From contig NZ_SRIF01000003.1 in assembly GCF_004681185.1 (NCBI RefSeq), positions 124,001 to 188,000 on the forward strand: 64,000 nt of DNA, in the 5' to 3' direction. The stretch is from Haloarcula amylovorans (lineage in GTDB: Archaea; Halobacteriota; Halobacteria; Halobacteriales; Haloarculaceae). Within the stretch, counting starts at the first letter, position 1. Each line of letters begins with the position of its first letter. The notes under the pieces are model-generated. The model did no database searches. It was not told the DNA's origin and saw only the letters and a list, made by a program, of their open reading frames with translations. Below are positions 17,587 through 26,270 of this stretch, one piece after another. Both the position numbers and the translations under genes were made by a program.

Positions 17587-20500
17587 TCAGTCATCGAAGA
17601 ACGACTGACAGCCACGCACGGTCAGCGTAGTGCCATCCGCTAACGTGGCGACGACGGTTCCCTTCTCTGAGATAGAGACGTCGTCCAGTTCGACATCGAC
17701 TTCGTCGTCACCGAGCGTGACCGTTGCACTCTCGAAGTGTTCAGCAGTGTGCTTATCGAAGGTCACGTCGAGGTCCTTGCAGTTTTTGACTGTCAGGACA
17801 GTGTCCTTGATGAGTTCGAAGATCGAGTCGGCAGCGCCGGTGTCGTTGACGACGATATCGACCTTCGGGTCACCGTCGTTGGGTTCGGCGACGACTCGCA
17901 TGTCCGCATCCGAGAGATCCGTGATATCATGCTTCTTGGCCGGGCCGAAGAACAGGTACGCTGCACCGGCCTCCTTGCTCCCGAGCACACTGTCGGGGAC
18001 GCCGATAACGAGGTCTTTCGTTCCGTCACCGTCAACGTCGCCCTCAGCAACGATCCACTCCGGTCGCTTTTGCAGGGGCATACCGTCTGCCCGGTCTGGG
18101 AGCGGTTGAACCGATTCCTTGAACTGGCGCATCTTCTTGCGAACGCGGAAGATACCCCAGAGACCGCCTTCGAGGCGACGACGTTGCTTGGTGTCGCCTT
18201 GGTAGATGAAGTCGCCAGTGCTCTCGTCCAGGCCACCGGCGTCACCCTGTGGTTGGAAGGTGAGCGACTTTCCGGGTGTGATCTGCCCGTCGACCCCGAT
18301 GTACGGTGATTCGTCAACACCGGGGAAGTCCTGCCACGGGTGAGAGGCGAGGTGGAAGTCCATCCCGCGCGGCTTATCGCCGTTCTGACTCACGTGGAAC
18401 GTCACCGGGTCGCCGAGATACGCGTTGAGTATCGGCGTCGCTGGGTCGCCGTGCTCGCGGGAGCTGTAGACGAGGTGTTGTTCGTCGGAGCCGGTCTGGA
18501 AGCGCCGCACGAACGGTTCTGCGCGGTAGTTGATGCCAAAGAAGCCCTGGTCTTCCGGGTCACCTTGCTGCGGACAGGGGTCGTCGGGGTCGAACTCGGG
18601 ATCGTCTTCGGGCGCTGGGACCACGCAGTCGTCGGGGTCGTCCTCGTTGAGGATGAACAGGCCATCGCTCATAGCGAGACGGTAGTCACGGAAGTCCTCC
18701 CCGTTCGGGTCCTTGATCATGGCCGTGGAGCTCGTCGCGGCGTGATCGCTCTTCGAATGATCCAGTAGCGGCTCGGCCGTCTTCGGGTGGAGCCACTCGG
18801 TGTCTTCCGGCGTGATGACGATGTTGCCATACGCCCCGTGGTGTCTATTGCTCCTGAGGTCCGCCATATCCCAGAAGATAGCGCTATCGCGGCCATCGTC
18901 GGCGAACCATCGATACGTGATGGTCTCGCCACGTGGGACTGTCTGGTCGTAGTTGAATCCGACCGTCGCGCCGTCGGACCCGTTGACGTCGTACATGAGC
19001 CGCAACGTATGCATCGAGATACGGCAGGATCGGTCCCAGTCCTGATTATTGCGCATCTTCGGATGGGGGTGGTCTTCGTTCAAATCCTCGGGCAGGTCGT
19101 TCGTGAGGTTGATCTCGATGCAGTCGTCGGAGTTCGCACGGAGGACGAGCGGTTCGGGGCACCGGTCGCCGTTCTTAATTTCCTCGACGTGTTCGTCGAG
19201 CGCGAAGACGATGCCGTAGGGGTCGTGGTCCCCGTAGTCGTCGTACTCGACCTCCGTCTGGAACGCAGTGACGTTGTACTCCCGAACGGTCGCGTCGTCC
19301 GGACAGGGTTCGCCGGGGTCTTCCGCCATCGGTGGCTTCTCGCCGACGTAGTCGTTCTGTCGGGCCTGCTTGTCCGCCGGGAACGCTTTGTCGTCGGGGT
19401 CGTCGTGGTCGTGGCTGTCGTCGTACAGCAACTTCGCTTTCTGGCCCTTCTCGGTCCAGTCGATCTTGCTGTGGGGTGCCGGATGACCCATTTTCTTCAG
19501 TTCCCACTCGGAGATCTTGCCGTCAGGCGTCCCTCGGTCGGGGAGCGGTTGCAGGTGTTTCACCTCGGCACCGAAGCGGCGGTTGACGCCCCACAGTCCC
19601 TCCCAGATGTCGTCTATCATCGCCGACCCCCAGAGGTAGTCTCGCACGGGGAGGTCGAACGGGTTGTCCAGCAGGTCGAAGTCGAGATCCTCCTCGACGA
19701 AGAACGTGAACGCCTCCGACGGGCCGATGAGTTGGGACGTCGAGTCCTCCGTGTCGAAGCCCACCGGGTTCGGCGGGTAGCCGTGCATGAAGAAGTTGTG
19801 ATGCTCTTCGTACGCCCCGTGGAACAGGCGGACACGGATCGGGTCGTCCTCGTAGGCCTCGAACACCGGCGTCTCGGGATCGCCGTGACGCGCGGAGCTG
19901 TGGACGTACGCCGGGTCCGCGTCGTCCCGGTGGTAGTACGGCGAGTTGCGGTAGTTGACTGCCATCACGCCCGCGTTCTCGTTGTGCTGGATCTGGTTGA
20001 CCAGGAAGTCGCCGTCGCGGTCGACCAACTGCGCGAAGTCCTGATAGTGAAGGGCCTGCTCGCGGAAGTCGTCGCCGTTCGGATTTTCGATGATGGCCTG
20101 CGCTCCGGCCCGGATCTCTTCGCCGGAGTACGGGTCGTACCATTTCGAGCCTTCGGGCTCGACGATGAGCCCACAGAACGACCCGTGCATCACGTCGTCA
20201 ATACCAGTAATGTGGTCATGGAAGAAGATCGGTCCTTCTTCATCGGCGTACCACCGATAGATGTGCTCGCCGCCGGCGTCCGTCTTCTGGTCGTAGTTGT
20301 ATCCGGTCGCCAACGAGTCCGACCCGAGCGGGTCAAAGCCGACGAAGTGTGGGTGGACCGAGAGATCCTTGTCTGTCTCGTTCCGGCAGGTCACCTCGAT
20401 ACACTCACCGACGTTGGCCCGGATAAACAGTGGCTCGGGGTTCATCTCCCCCTCTTTGATGGCCTCGGCGTCTTCTTCAAGGGCATAGACGATTCCCTCG

Positions 20501-22362
20501 GGATCATTGTCACCGGCGTCATTGTAGACGATCTTGGCGTCCAGCATGACGATGGTGTACTCACGGTCCACCTCGCCATCGGCCTGTGGACCACCAAAGT
20601 CACCGGTCTTCGGGTCGCACGGGTCCGCATACGGCGCACCCGGGAGGAAATCGTCACCGAAGGCCGCCTGCTCTTCCTCAGTCAGCGGACGGTTGTCGGG
20701 TTGACCGGGTGACTTCGGCGGTGCTTGGCCCTTCTCACCGGGGATGAACTCGGGGAACCCGGGCGTGTCCGAGTCTTCGTCGAGGATCCCATCGGTGTTC
20801 GGAAGTTTTTCGAGGTCTTTCTGTTCCTTGTCGTAGACGCGCATGAACCCCCACATCCCCTCGCCGTAGTGCGGGAAAAGGTGACAGTGGAAGAGAATAT
20901 CTCCGGTCGCCCCGTGAGCGTAGCCGGCACCGACCTCGAACGCCTCTTCGAACGTCATCTCGGGGCGGGTCGTCGTCAGTCCCTCACTCCCGTTCCCATG
21001 TCCTGCAACGAGATACGCCTCGTAGGTGTTCCCGAGTCCAATGTTCTGTGCGTCGATCGTGTCCGAATCCGAGCGCCCGGTGATCTCCTTCCAGCGGTGC
21101 TGGTGGAGGTGGTGGACGTGACGTTCTTCAACGGATGCACCGATGGCCGTGAACTTCACCGGATCGCCCTTGTACGTCTCGTAAACGTTATCGCCGCCGC
21201 CAGGGTCGCCGTTCGTCCACGAGCTATAGAAGAACTCTTCGAGGTCACAGTCCGCACACTCGTCGTTAACGCGGTTGCCAGTTGGATCCGCCCGGTAGTT
21301 GATGGCGTGCGGCATCTGTGGTTCATCTGTTCCCGGGAACGTCAGCTCACCGTCGGGATTGACCATGCCTTCGGGCGTGTGGTAGTAAACGGCGAACTCG
21401 CGGTAGCTCGTATCGAGTTCGGGGTCGTGAATATCCGCGCTGACGCCGCTTTTCAGTTTCTCGCCGGTCTTCGGGTCCGTCCACGTCGCGCCTTCGGGCT
21501 CGACAATGAGCGCGCCGAACAGCCCGAGCGACGTGAGGTTCGCCTCTTCGGGCGTCTCCTCGGCGCTGAAAAAGGCCTGATTCGCACCGTCCAGGAAGAA
21601 GTGCGTCCCCTCGTTGGCTGCGTACCAGCGGTAGGTGATGGACTCGCCCGGTGCGACCGTCGTGTCGTCGTTGTACCCGACCGCCATACCGTCGGAGTCT
21701 TCCACGTCGTAGGGAAGCGCCATCTGGTGCATCGACGCACGCTGGTCGAGGTCGTTGTGGAACTCGATTTCGACGATATCGCCTCTGTTCGCGCGAATCG
21801 TTAGCGGCTCGAGGATTCGCGTATCTACGTCGTGTTTCTTCTCGTGGTCGTCGTGATGGTGGTGATCATCGTGGTGATGGTTCTCATTGTGGTGATGATC
21901 ATCGGGATCGTGTTCGTTGTCGTCGAATTTCTGCCCACCGTCCTCGATGAGGTCGAATGCACCATCGGGCGTGACGCCCGACGCTCGCTTCGCTTTCTCC
22001 TTGTTCTCTTCGAGGACGTACATCCGGCCATTGGGCTGATGGAGGCCGAATCGGTTGTAGACGATATCAACTTCGATCGCATGAACGTCGAAGTGGCGAA
22101 CTTGTCCGCCATCGTCGGGTTCGTCCGGGACGTGGTCGGTACGCTTTTCCTCACCAGCGCTCGACGCCCCGGCAGGGAAGGCGGCGGCCGCAGCGAGTGA
22201 GCCGCCTCCCTTGAGGAAATTCCGTCTAGTCGTTCCACCGACAGTTCCAAGAACTTGCGCCTTGTTATCCACGTCATCTATCCTCTCATCGGGACTGTCG
22301 GATGCGTCCCCCTGTAATGCAGGCTTATCGGACCGATCGGTCTCAGAACCGTCTTTTGACAT
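17587..22362 (-). CDS. Giant multicopper oxidase with cupredoxin repeats (MnxG-like)
   Basis: A 1591-residue protein with a Tat signal (TTRRNFLKGGGSLAAAAAFP, near residues 44-64) and a His-rich stretch (HHHDDHHHHDDH) near 160. Three long repeats of paired cupredoxin domains follow, each starting with a segment like ALEEDAEAIKEGE...PEPLFIRAN. The oxidase copper motifs are HLHQHRW near 416 and HCHLFPHYGEGM near 491 in repeat 1, and VHPHFVGF near 670 and FFHDHITG near 713 in repeat 2. All four HxH-type motifs for the trinuclear centre are therefore present, and HCHxxxHxxxxM supplies type 1 ligands. Repeat 3 has lost most ligands. Residues about 1430-1480 (EGDVDGDGTKDLVIGVPD) look like an FG-GAP calcium-binding repeat. 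Size and architecture resemble manganese oxidase MnxG. Metal oxidation outside the cell is likely, but the substrate is inferred. ATG 22362 is preferred over a TTG one codon upstream. Confidence 0.9.
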   Translation of the reverse strand: MSKDGSETDRSDKPALQGDASDSPDERIDDVDNKAQVLGTVGGTTRRNFLKGGGSLAAAAAFPAGASSAGEEKRTDHVPDEPDDGGQVRHFDVHAIEVDIVYNRFGLHQPNGRMYVLEENKEKAKRASGVTPDGAFDLIEDGGQKFDDNEHDPDDHHHNENHHHDDHHHHDDHEKKHDVDTRILEPLTIRANRGDIVEIEFHNDLDQRASMHQMALPYDVEDSDGMAVGYNDDTTVAPGESITYRWYAANEGTHFFLDGANQAFFSAEETPEEANLTSLGLFGALIVEPEGATWTDPKTGEKLKSGVSADIHDPELDTSYREFAVYYHTPEGMVNPDGELTFPGTDEPQMPHAINYRADPTGNRVNDECADCDLEEFFYSSWTNGDPGGGDNVYETYKGDPVKFTAIGASVEERHVHHLHQHRWKEITGRSDSDTIDAQNIGLGNTYEAYLVAGHGNGSEGLTTTRPEMTFEEAFEVGAGYAHGATGDILFHCHLFPHYGEGMWGFMRVYDKEQKDLEKLPNTDGILDEDSDTPGFPEFIPGEKGQAPPKSPGQPDNRPLTEEEQAAFGDDFLPGAPYADPCDPKTGDFGGPQADGEVDREYTIVMLDAKIVYNDAGDNDPEGIVYALEEDAEAIKEGEMNPEPLFIRANVGECIEVTCRNETDKDLSVHPHFVGFDPLGSDSLATGYNYDQKTDAGGEHIYRWYADEEGPIFFHDHITGIDDVMHGSFCGLIVEPEGSKWYDPYSGEEIRAGAQAIIENPNGDDFREQALHYQDFAQLVDRDGDFLVNQIQHNENAGVMAVNYRNSPYYHRDDADPAYVHSSARHGDPETPVFEAYEDDPIRVRLFHGAYEEHHNFFMHGYPPNPVGFDTEDSTSQLIGPSEAFTFFVEEDLDFDLLDNPFDLPVRDYLWGSAMIDDIWEGLWGVNRRFGAEVKHLQPLPDRGTPDGKISEWELKKMGHPAPHSKIDWTEKGQKAKLLYDDSHDHDDPDDKAFPADKQARQNDYVGEKPPMAEDPGEPCPDDATVREYNVTAFQTEVEYDDYGDHDPYGIVFALDEHVEEIKNGDRCPEPLVLRANSDDCIEINLTNDLPEDLNEDHPHPKMRNNQDWDRSCRISMHTLRLMYDVNGSDGATVGFNYDQTVPRGETITYRWFADDGRDSAIFWDMADLRSNRHHGAYGNIVITPEDTEWLHPKTAEPLLDHSKSDHAATSSTAMIKDPNGEDFRDYRLAMSDGLFILNEDDPDDCVVPAPEDDPEFDPDDPCPQQGDPEDQGFFGINYRAEPFVRRFQTGSDEQHLVYSSREHGDPATPILNAYLGDPVTFHVSQNGDKPRGMDFHLASHPWQDFPGVDESPYIGVDGQITPGKSLTFQPQGDAGGLDESTGDFIYQGDTKQRRRLEGGLWGIFRVRKKMRQFKESVQPLPDRADGMPLQKRPEWIVAEGDVDGDGTKDLVIGVPDSVLGSKEAGAAYLFFGPAKKHDITDLSDADMRVVAEPNDGDPKVDIVVNDTGAADSIFELIKDTVLTVKNCKDLDVTFDKHTAEHFESATVTLGDDEVDVELDDVSISEKGTVVATLADGTTLTVRGCQSFFDD

Positions 22363-22847
22363 CAACTACCTCAACAAATCTCCCACTAATTGTATGAGAG
22401 TGTATAATGGGATTTAATAGATATTTACACATCAGTAAATAGTAGCTACTAGCTATTCAACTGCATCGTTATTTTTTGAATTATTGCTAGCTTAGCAGTG
22501 TTCCTACATTGATATGATATATACTTTGATGAAATACAAAGAGAACTCGAAAATCCGCTCCCAACCGGATCGGTGAGCGGAGGAGTACAGACGTTCGCTT
22601 CCATGTCCTGTCATCGAGGTGGTGACGGCTGTAGGCGGGGTCGACAATCACCACTCGAAACGATAATCGGACAGTGAGTGCGTCTGCGTGCTCGTGTGAC
22701 ATCCTCTCCGCTGTAAACGGCGGGGCGATGACTCTCTTCACAGAATAACAGCGGGAGAGATATCGGTGCAGTAGTCGGTCGAAATATCCGCAGTTCCATC
22801 CCGTAGTTAATCCATTCTTAAACGGATCTCCCCTCTCTTCACCGGTA
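22363..22847. other. 485-bp AT-rich intergenic region upstream of the oxidase
   Basis: The first 150 bases (22370-22530) are strikingly AT-rich, with tatttacacatcagtaaat and attattttttgaattattg, and probably hold the oxidase promoter. The middle contains a tnpB-element-like hairpin (22699-22733). No gene was recognised. Confidence 0.5.
22699..22733 (-). mobile_element. Right-end-like hairpin of an IS200/IS605-type element
   Basis: On the minus strand gccgttt and the partly complementary agcgg arm flank a short loop, followed by agaggatgtcacac. The pattern GC hairpin plus ggatgtca matches the candidate scars at 9352 and 30089. No transposase frame is left next to it. Confidence 0.35.
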
Positions 22848-23534
22848 ATGGGTGAGACTGGCAGATACGCCGCCGCGGTCGCAATCGGCGTATTAGTCGT
22901 GTTAAATAGTATGCTGATAGCGGGCGCAGTAGGTGACTCGCCGATGGAACCGGATAGAGACGATATGATGACCGAGTTCGTTGCGAGCCCCGTCGAAGTG
23001 TGTCCGGAGACAGTCGCACAGACACCGTATCAACGAGAATCGGGAAGCCGGTACAATGTTACGCGCAACTTCGAGGCACTCGATATGCCCCACGAGGTAG
23101 TCGTCTCAAACTACGTCACTGAGTACTCTCATGAGGTGGAACGATCAGATGGCACGGCTGAGACGGTGAGTACGTCCGTCGTCATCTCAACCCCGAAAGT
23201 CGAACGGCTCGGACAACCGGTGAACCCAATTGCCCGATGGTCGCCAAAAAAGCTCGCTCGTGAGTTCGGCACCCGACTCGACGGATACGGCACACTGGAA
23301 AACTTCACTCGACGTGGAACGTATTCGATCACCATCTCCGCCCAAGAGACAACGGCAACTAGCTTCGAGACGATGAGTCAGACCAATGCCAATGAATCCG
23401 CGCGCGTGGCCGTCGACGTCGCTCTTGCCTCCTATCAAGACGACCTCATTATTATGGCAACGGCCACTCGTTCGCCGAACGCAGACGTTCAAACTCCAGT
23501 GGACACTTCGGAGACGTGTCTACACCAGCAGTGA
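22848..23534 (+). CDS. DUF6517-like exported protein
   Basis: A 228-residue protein with one N-terminal hydrophobic segment (AAVAIGVLVVLNSMLIAGAVG) that acts as signal or anchor. The body resembles haloarchaeal DUF6517 proteins: VCPETVAQTPYQRE near residue 50, then VVVSNYVTEYSHEVE, then STPKVERLGQPVNPIARW and a beta-rich C-terminus. Two Cys residues remain, near positions 48 and 225. The function of the family is unknown. It lies between the multicopper oxidase and the plastocyanin-like protein and may belong to the same envelope set. Confidence 0.6.
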   Translation: MGETGRYAAAVAIGVLVVLNSMLIAGAVGDSPMEPDRDDMMTEFVASPVEVCPETVAQTPYQRESGSRYNVTRNFEALDMPHEVVVSNYVTEYSHEVERSDGTAETVSTSVVISTPKVERLGQPVNPIARWSPKKLAREFGTRLDGYGTLENFTRRGTYSITISAQETTATSFETMSQTNANESARVAVDVALASYQDDLIIMATATRSPNADVQTPVDTSETCLHQQ

Positions 23535-23836
23535 ACGGTGAAGTCAACGCTCTTTACCGCTATCGATCGGACATTCTTCCGATAGCGACAGGGGACGGTC
23601 GAGTGTTCGAGTTTGGATTGAACGCAGACTACTGTTCCCTTACTCCGCCCGTAGGTAACAGCGAATGGAAAGCAAACGTGCGTCGTGATGCTTATCGATA
23701 CAGTTTCCAATAATACATAAATTGGTAGAAGGGATTAGAACAGAAATGCCGATTAATTGGTCTCTCAGGGGTACTCCCCTACTAACGAGTTGAACTAACG
23801 ACTCGGTTTACGATATCACAATTGTAACACTACGCC
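23535..23836. other. 302-bp intergenic region
   Basis: Only short frames occur. The stretch 23705-23830 is AT-rich and probably holds the promoter of the plastocyanin-CHRD gene. Nothing else was recognised. Confidence 0.4.
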
Positions 23837-25138
23837 ATGGATGATCAATCCCCCATCGGTATCGATTTCGATAGCTCTCGGCGAACGTTTCTGCGACTTG
23901 TCGCGGCGACCGGCGTCCTCGCTGGAACCAGCGCACCAGCGCTCGCTCAGACACAGCCAATACTGTTAGATGGTAGCAGAGATGCCTGGGTTGGTCGATC
24001 ACCGGCGTCGATTAGTGGGAGGCAGAACCCAACGCTTCAGTTGCAGGCCGGCGAGACATACACGCTCACGTGGACGAATATTGACGGTCGTCCGCACAAC
24101 TTCGTCATCACTGATGGCGGGGGAACGGAGATACTCCGAACTGACATCCTCACGACCGAAGGAGAGACCCAGACTGTCGAGTTCGAAGCGACGGAGGCGA
24201 TGCAGACATACTACTGTGAGGTTCACCCGAACTCGATGCGCGGGACGATTAGCAGGGGGAACGCAGGAACCAATAGCGCGATACAAGTCTCTGAAGCGTT
24301 TAGCGCCGGACGATTATCCGGTGCACAGGAACGTCCAGACACTGTCGAGACGGCTGCTGCAGGGGCGACGTTGCTCGGCCTCAATTCGGATGGAACCGAA
24401 CTCCACTATTCGCTGTTAGTCGCGGACATTGACGCCGCCACGCAAGCACACATCCATCTTGGTGCTGCCGACAAAAACGGTCCACCCGTTGCGTTCCTGT
24501 TTGGCGTGCAGAACGAACAGGGGGCATTCGTCGGGCCACTCGATTCCGGAATCTCCGGGTCCGGTGTGTTTGGGAGTGGCTCGATCACGGCTGAGAACCT
24601 AGTTGGTCCACTCGCAGGCGAGTCACTCGATACGTTGCTGTCTCGACTTCGGGACGGAACCGCATATGTGAACGTCCATACTGAACAGAATCCTGCCGGC
24701 GAAATCCGGGGGCAAATCCAGTCGGTTGACAGTGTAAGTGTCGATCTTCAGGAGCAGGTCGACGCGAGCCTCTCCACCGAACAGGGATTGACAACTGCGA
24801 CTCAAGCAACGCTCGACGTCTCTGCAGGCGGACAACAGGCGACTCCGGGTGCTGGTCAGTCTGGCAGTCGTAGTGGCGTGATTGACATCTCGTATGAGGG
24901 AACAGTTGGGCCAGGCAGCAGAATCACTATCACCGCAGCCATCGACGGCGAACCAGTTACAGACGCCGACGTCTACGTAAAGGATGGCAATGGTGATCGG
25001 AGACTCGTCGGACAAACCGACCAAAACGGACAGTTCGTAGTAGTTGTTCCGGCTACCGGCGACAAAGCCGGTGAGCTGAATGTCAAAGTACGCAAAGGCG
25101 AACTAGAAGGAGAGCTAGAGGTCGAAAACGGCCGGTGA
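23837..25138 (+). CDS. Tat-exported plastocyanin-CHRD protein
   Basis: A 433-residue protein. A Tat signal (SSRRTFLRLVAATGVLAGT) leads into a cupredoxin domain at about residues 50-145 with type 1 copper ligands in RPHNFV and YYCEVHPNSMRG (His, Cys, His, Met all present). A CHRD domain follows at about 155-295 (FSAGRLSGAQERPDTVETAA, AHIHLG, YVNVHTEQNPAGEIRGQI). A low-complexity linker and a C-terminal Ig/carboxypeptidase-regulatory-like domain (EPVTDADVYVKDG, LVGQTDQNGQFVVVVP) end the protein. It is probably an extracellular electron carrier or adhesion-type surface protein. Its position 1.5 kb from a giant multicopper oxidase suggests a partner in extracellular copper redox chemistry, which is inference. 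Confidence 0.88.
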   Translation: MDDQSPIGIDFDSSRRTFLRLVAATGVLAGTSAPALAQTQPILLDGSRDAWVGRSPASISGRQNPTLQLQAGETYTLTWTNIDGRPHNFVITDGGGTEILRTDILTTEGETQTVEFEATEAMQTYYCEVHPNSMRGTISRGNAGTNSAIQVSEAFSAGRLSGAQERPDTVETAAAGATLLGLNSDGTELHYSLLVADIDAATQAHIHLGAADKNGPPVAFLFGVQNEQGAFVGPLDSGISGSGVFGSGSITAENLVGPLAGESLDTLLSRLRDGTAYVNVHTEQNPAGEIRGQIQSVDSVSVDLQEQVDASLSTEQGLTTATQATLDVSAGGQQATPGAGQSGSRSGVIDISYEGTVGPGSRITITAAIDGEPVTDADVYVKDGNGDRRLVGQTDQNGQFVVVVPATGDKAGELNVKVRKGELEGELEVENGR

Positions 25139-25289
25139 ACTACCCTGTCCTGCTCGCGCTGACGCGCTCGGCATTGCCACTCCCGACTATATATATGGGT
25201 TTGGAGACCGCTGGCTTCAGTTGGTCTCTACCACGCCGACCAGGGAAGCCCACCCTGTCGCCGAAATATTACATGAGGCATACGAGCCT

Positions 25290-25516
25290 GATTCCATGAT
25301 AGACTCGGGTGTGGGCTTGGTCGAGATCTTACTGGGTTCCAAGCCTATGGCGCCACCGTTCATTGCGTTGAAAGCTATTTAAAGGCCCGAGACCACGCTG
25401 AGGTACCAACCGATGCACTCACTATCCATGACCTTCGTGAACCGCCGGACCTCGACGACCGAATAAACCCCGCAGAATGGATCGCTGACCGCCCCTTTAT
25501 ATTCGTTCAACGATAG
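25290..25516 (+). pseudogene. Unidentified gene remnant
   Basis: The frame ending at TAG 25516 reads LTGFQAYGATVHCVESYLKA, then RDHAEVPTDALTIHDLREPP and NPAEWIADRPFIFVQR. Its acidic, haloarchaeal composition looks like the C-terminus of a real protein, but no start codon or complete upstream frame exists. The family is not recognised. The rest of 25139-25600 shows no gene. Confidence 0.3.
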
Positions 25517-25564
25517 GTCACAACTTGCAGTTGTGCTGGATACACGCGCTGTACTGGGTAATTC

Positions 25565-25690
25565 CGAACCACTCTCCTAGAGGAGGGCCGGACTTGGAGG
25601 TCCGTCACACCCGTTGTGAGCCAGGATTCGGGGCTGGTCGCTCCGTTCGTGTGACGATCACTTACTCCACTCCTGTACGAATAGTAACCA
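25565..25690 (+). repeat. Dispersed inverted-repeat element, copy E (left end only)
   Basis: gtcacacccgttgtg at 25604 is followed by agccaggattcggggctggt and cgctccgttcgtgtgacgat, matching the left third of the 235-bp element. Upstream, ccgaaccactctcctagagg matches copy A at 4934. The right two thirds and the linked gene are missing. Confidence 0.7.
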
Positions 25691-25740
25691 GCTTCCACAG
25701 AAATATCTCTGCCCGCTGCTCACCGATACTTGCAGTACTG

Positions 25741-25956
25741 TCAGTCTGCGCCTGCCTGCTGGGTCTGTCGGTTCTTCTCCAGTAGTGTTCGGCTCAACTC
25801 ACTTTTTCGGTGTGACGTCTGCAAATGACGGTAGACAGCCCGCGAATCGCCCTTGAACACACACAATGGACAATTTCTGATAGCTCGGTCGTCAGCAGTT
25901 CCGCTAACTTCTACTCCTGTCTTCTCCACAGAGGATGAACTCGCTTTGTCTTCCAT
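25741..25956 (-). CDS. Small C2H2-type zinc-finger protein
   Basis: A 71-residue protein with one finger, CPLCVFKGDSRAVYRHLQTS followed by H, giving Cys-x2-Cys and a His-x4-His pair as in classical C2H2 fingers. The N-terminus is acidic and Ser-rich, and the C-terminus is a charged helix (RKSELSRTLLEKNRQTQQ). Such single-finger microproteins are common in haloarchaea and are thought to act as regulators or adaptors. There is no partner gene. The 314 bases between it and 26271 hold no clear gene. Confidence 0.65.
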   Translation of the reverse strand: MEDKASSSSVEKTGVEVSGTADDRAIRNCPLCVFKGDSRAVYRHLQTSHRKSELSRTLLEKNRQTQQAGAD

Positions 25957-26270
25957 TATTCGTGCTACAACGTAGCGACAGTCGAGGAATATCGTTTGAC
26001 TCTAGGTGTCTAGAACGACCCTGCGAAGGGCAGACAGAGATGCCAGCGGAAGCCAACCGCTGCAGCCGTGCGTAGCTGACCGGAATCGAAGGGAGCGAAA
26101 CTATCAGGCCCAATGGCTACAATTCTACAGGCGTTGCAGGCCGAGTGCCTCGAGTTCGTCCGAGAGAGCTCTGCTACCTATACTGATCTCTGAGAGCGGG
26201 GTCCGTCTGTCAGTAAATGTGGCAAACAGTCAACTTATCAATCGTGGTGAGAGACTGAGAGATACTTGAG

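Noticed and set aside
17587..22362. Long plus-strand frames opposite the multicopper oxidase, including one of 641 codons
   Set aside because: They are antisense mirrors caused by GC-rich codon use; the minus strand carries Tat, cupredoxin and copper motifs.
26130..26235. Minus-strand frame ending in RALSDELEALGLQRL
   Set aside because: Looks like a protein C-terminus but is only about 34 codons long and follows a stop, with no start codon; too little to call.
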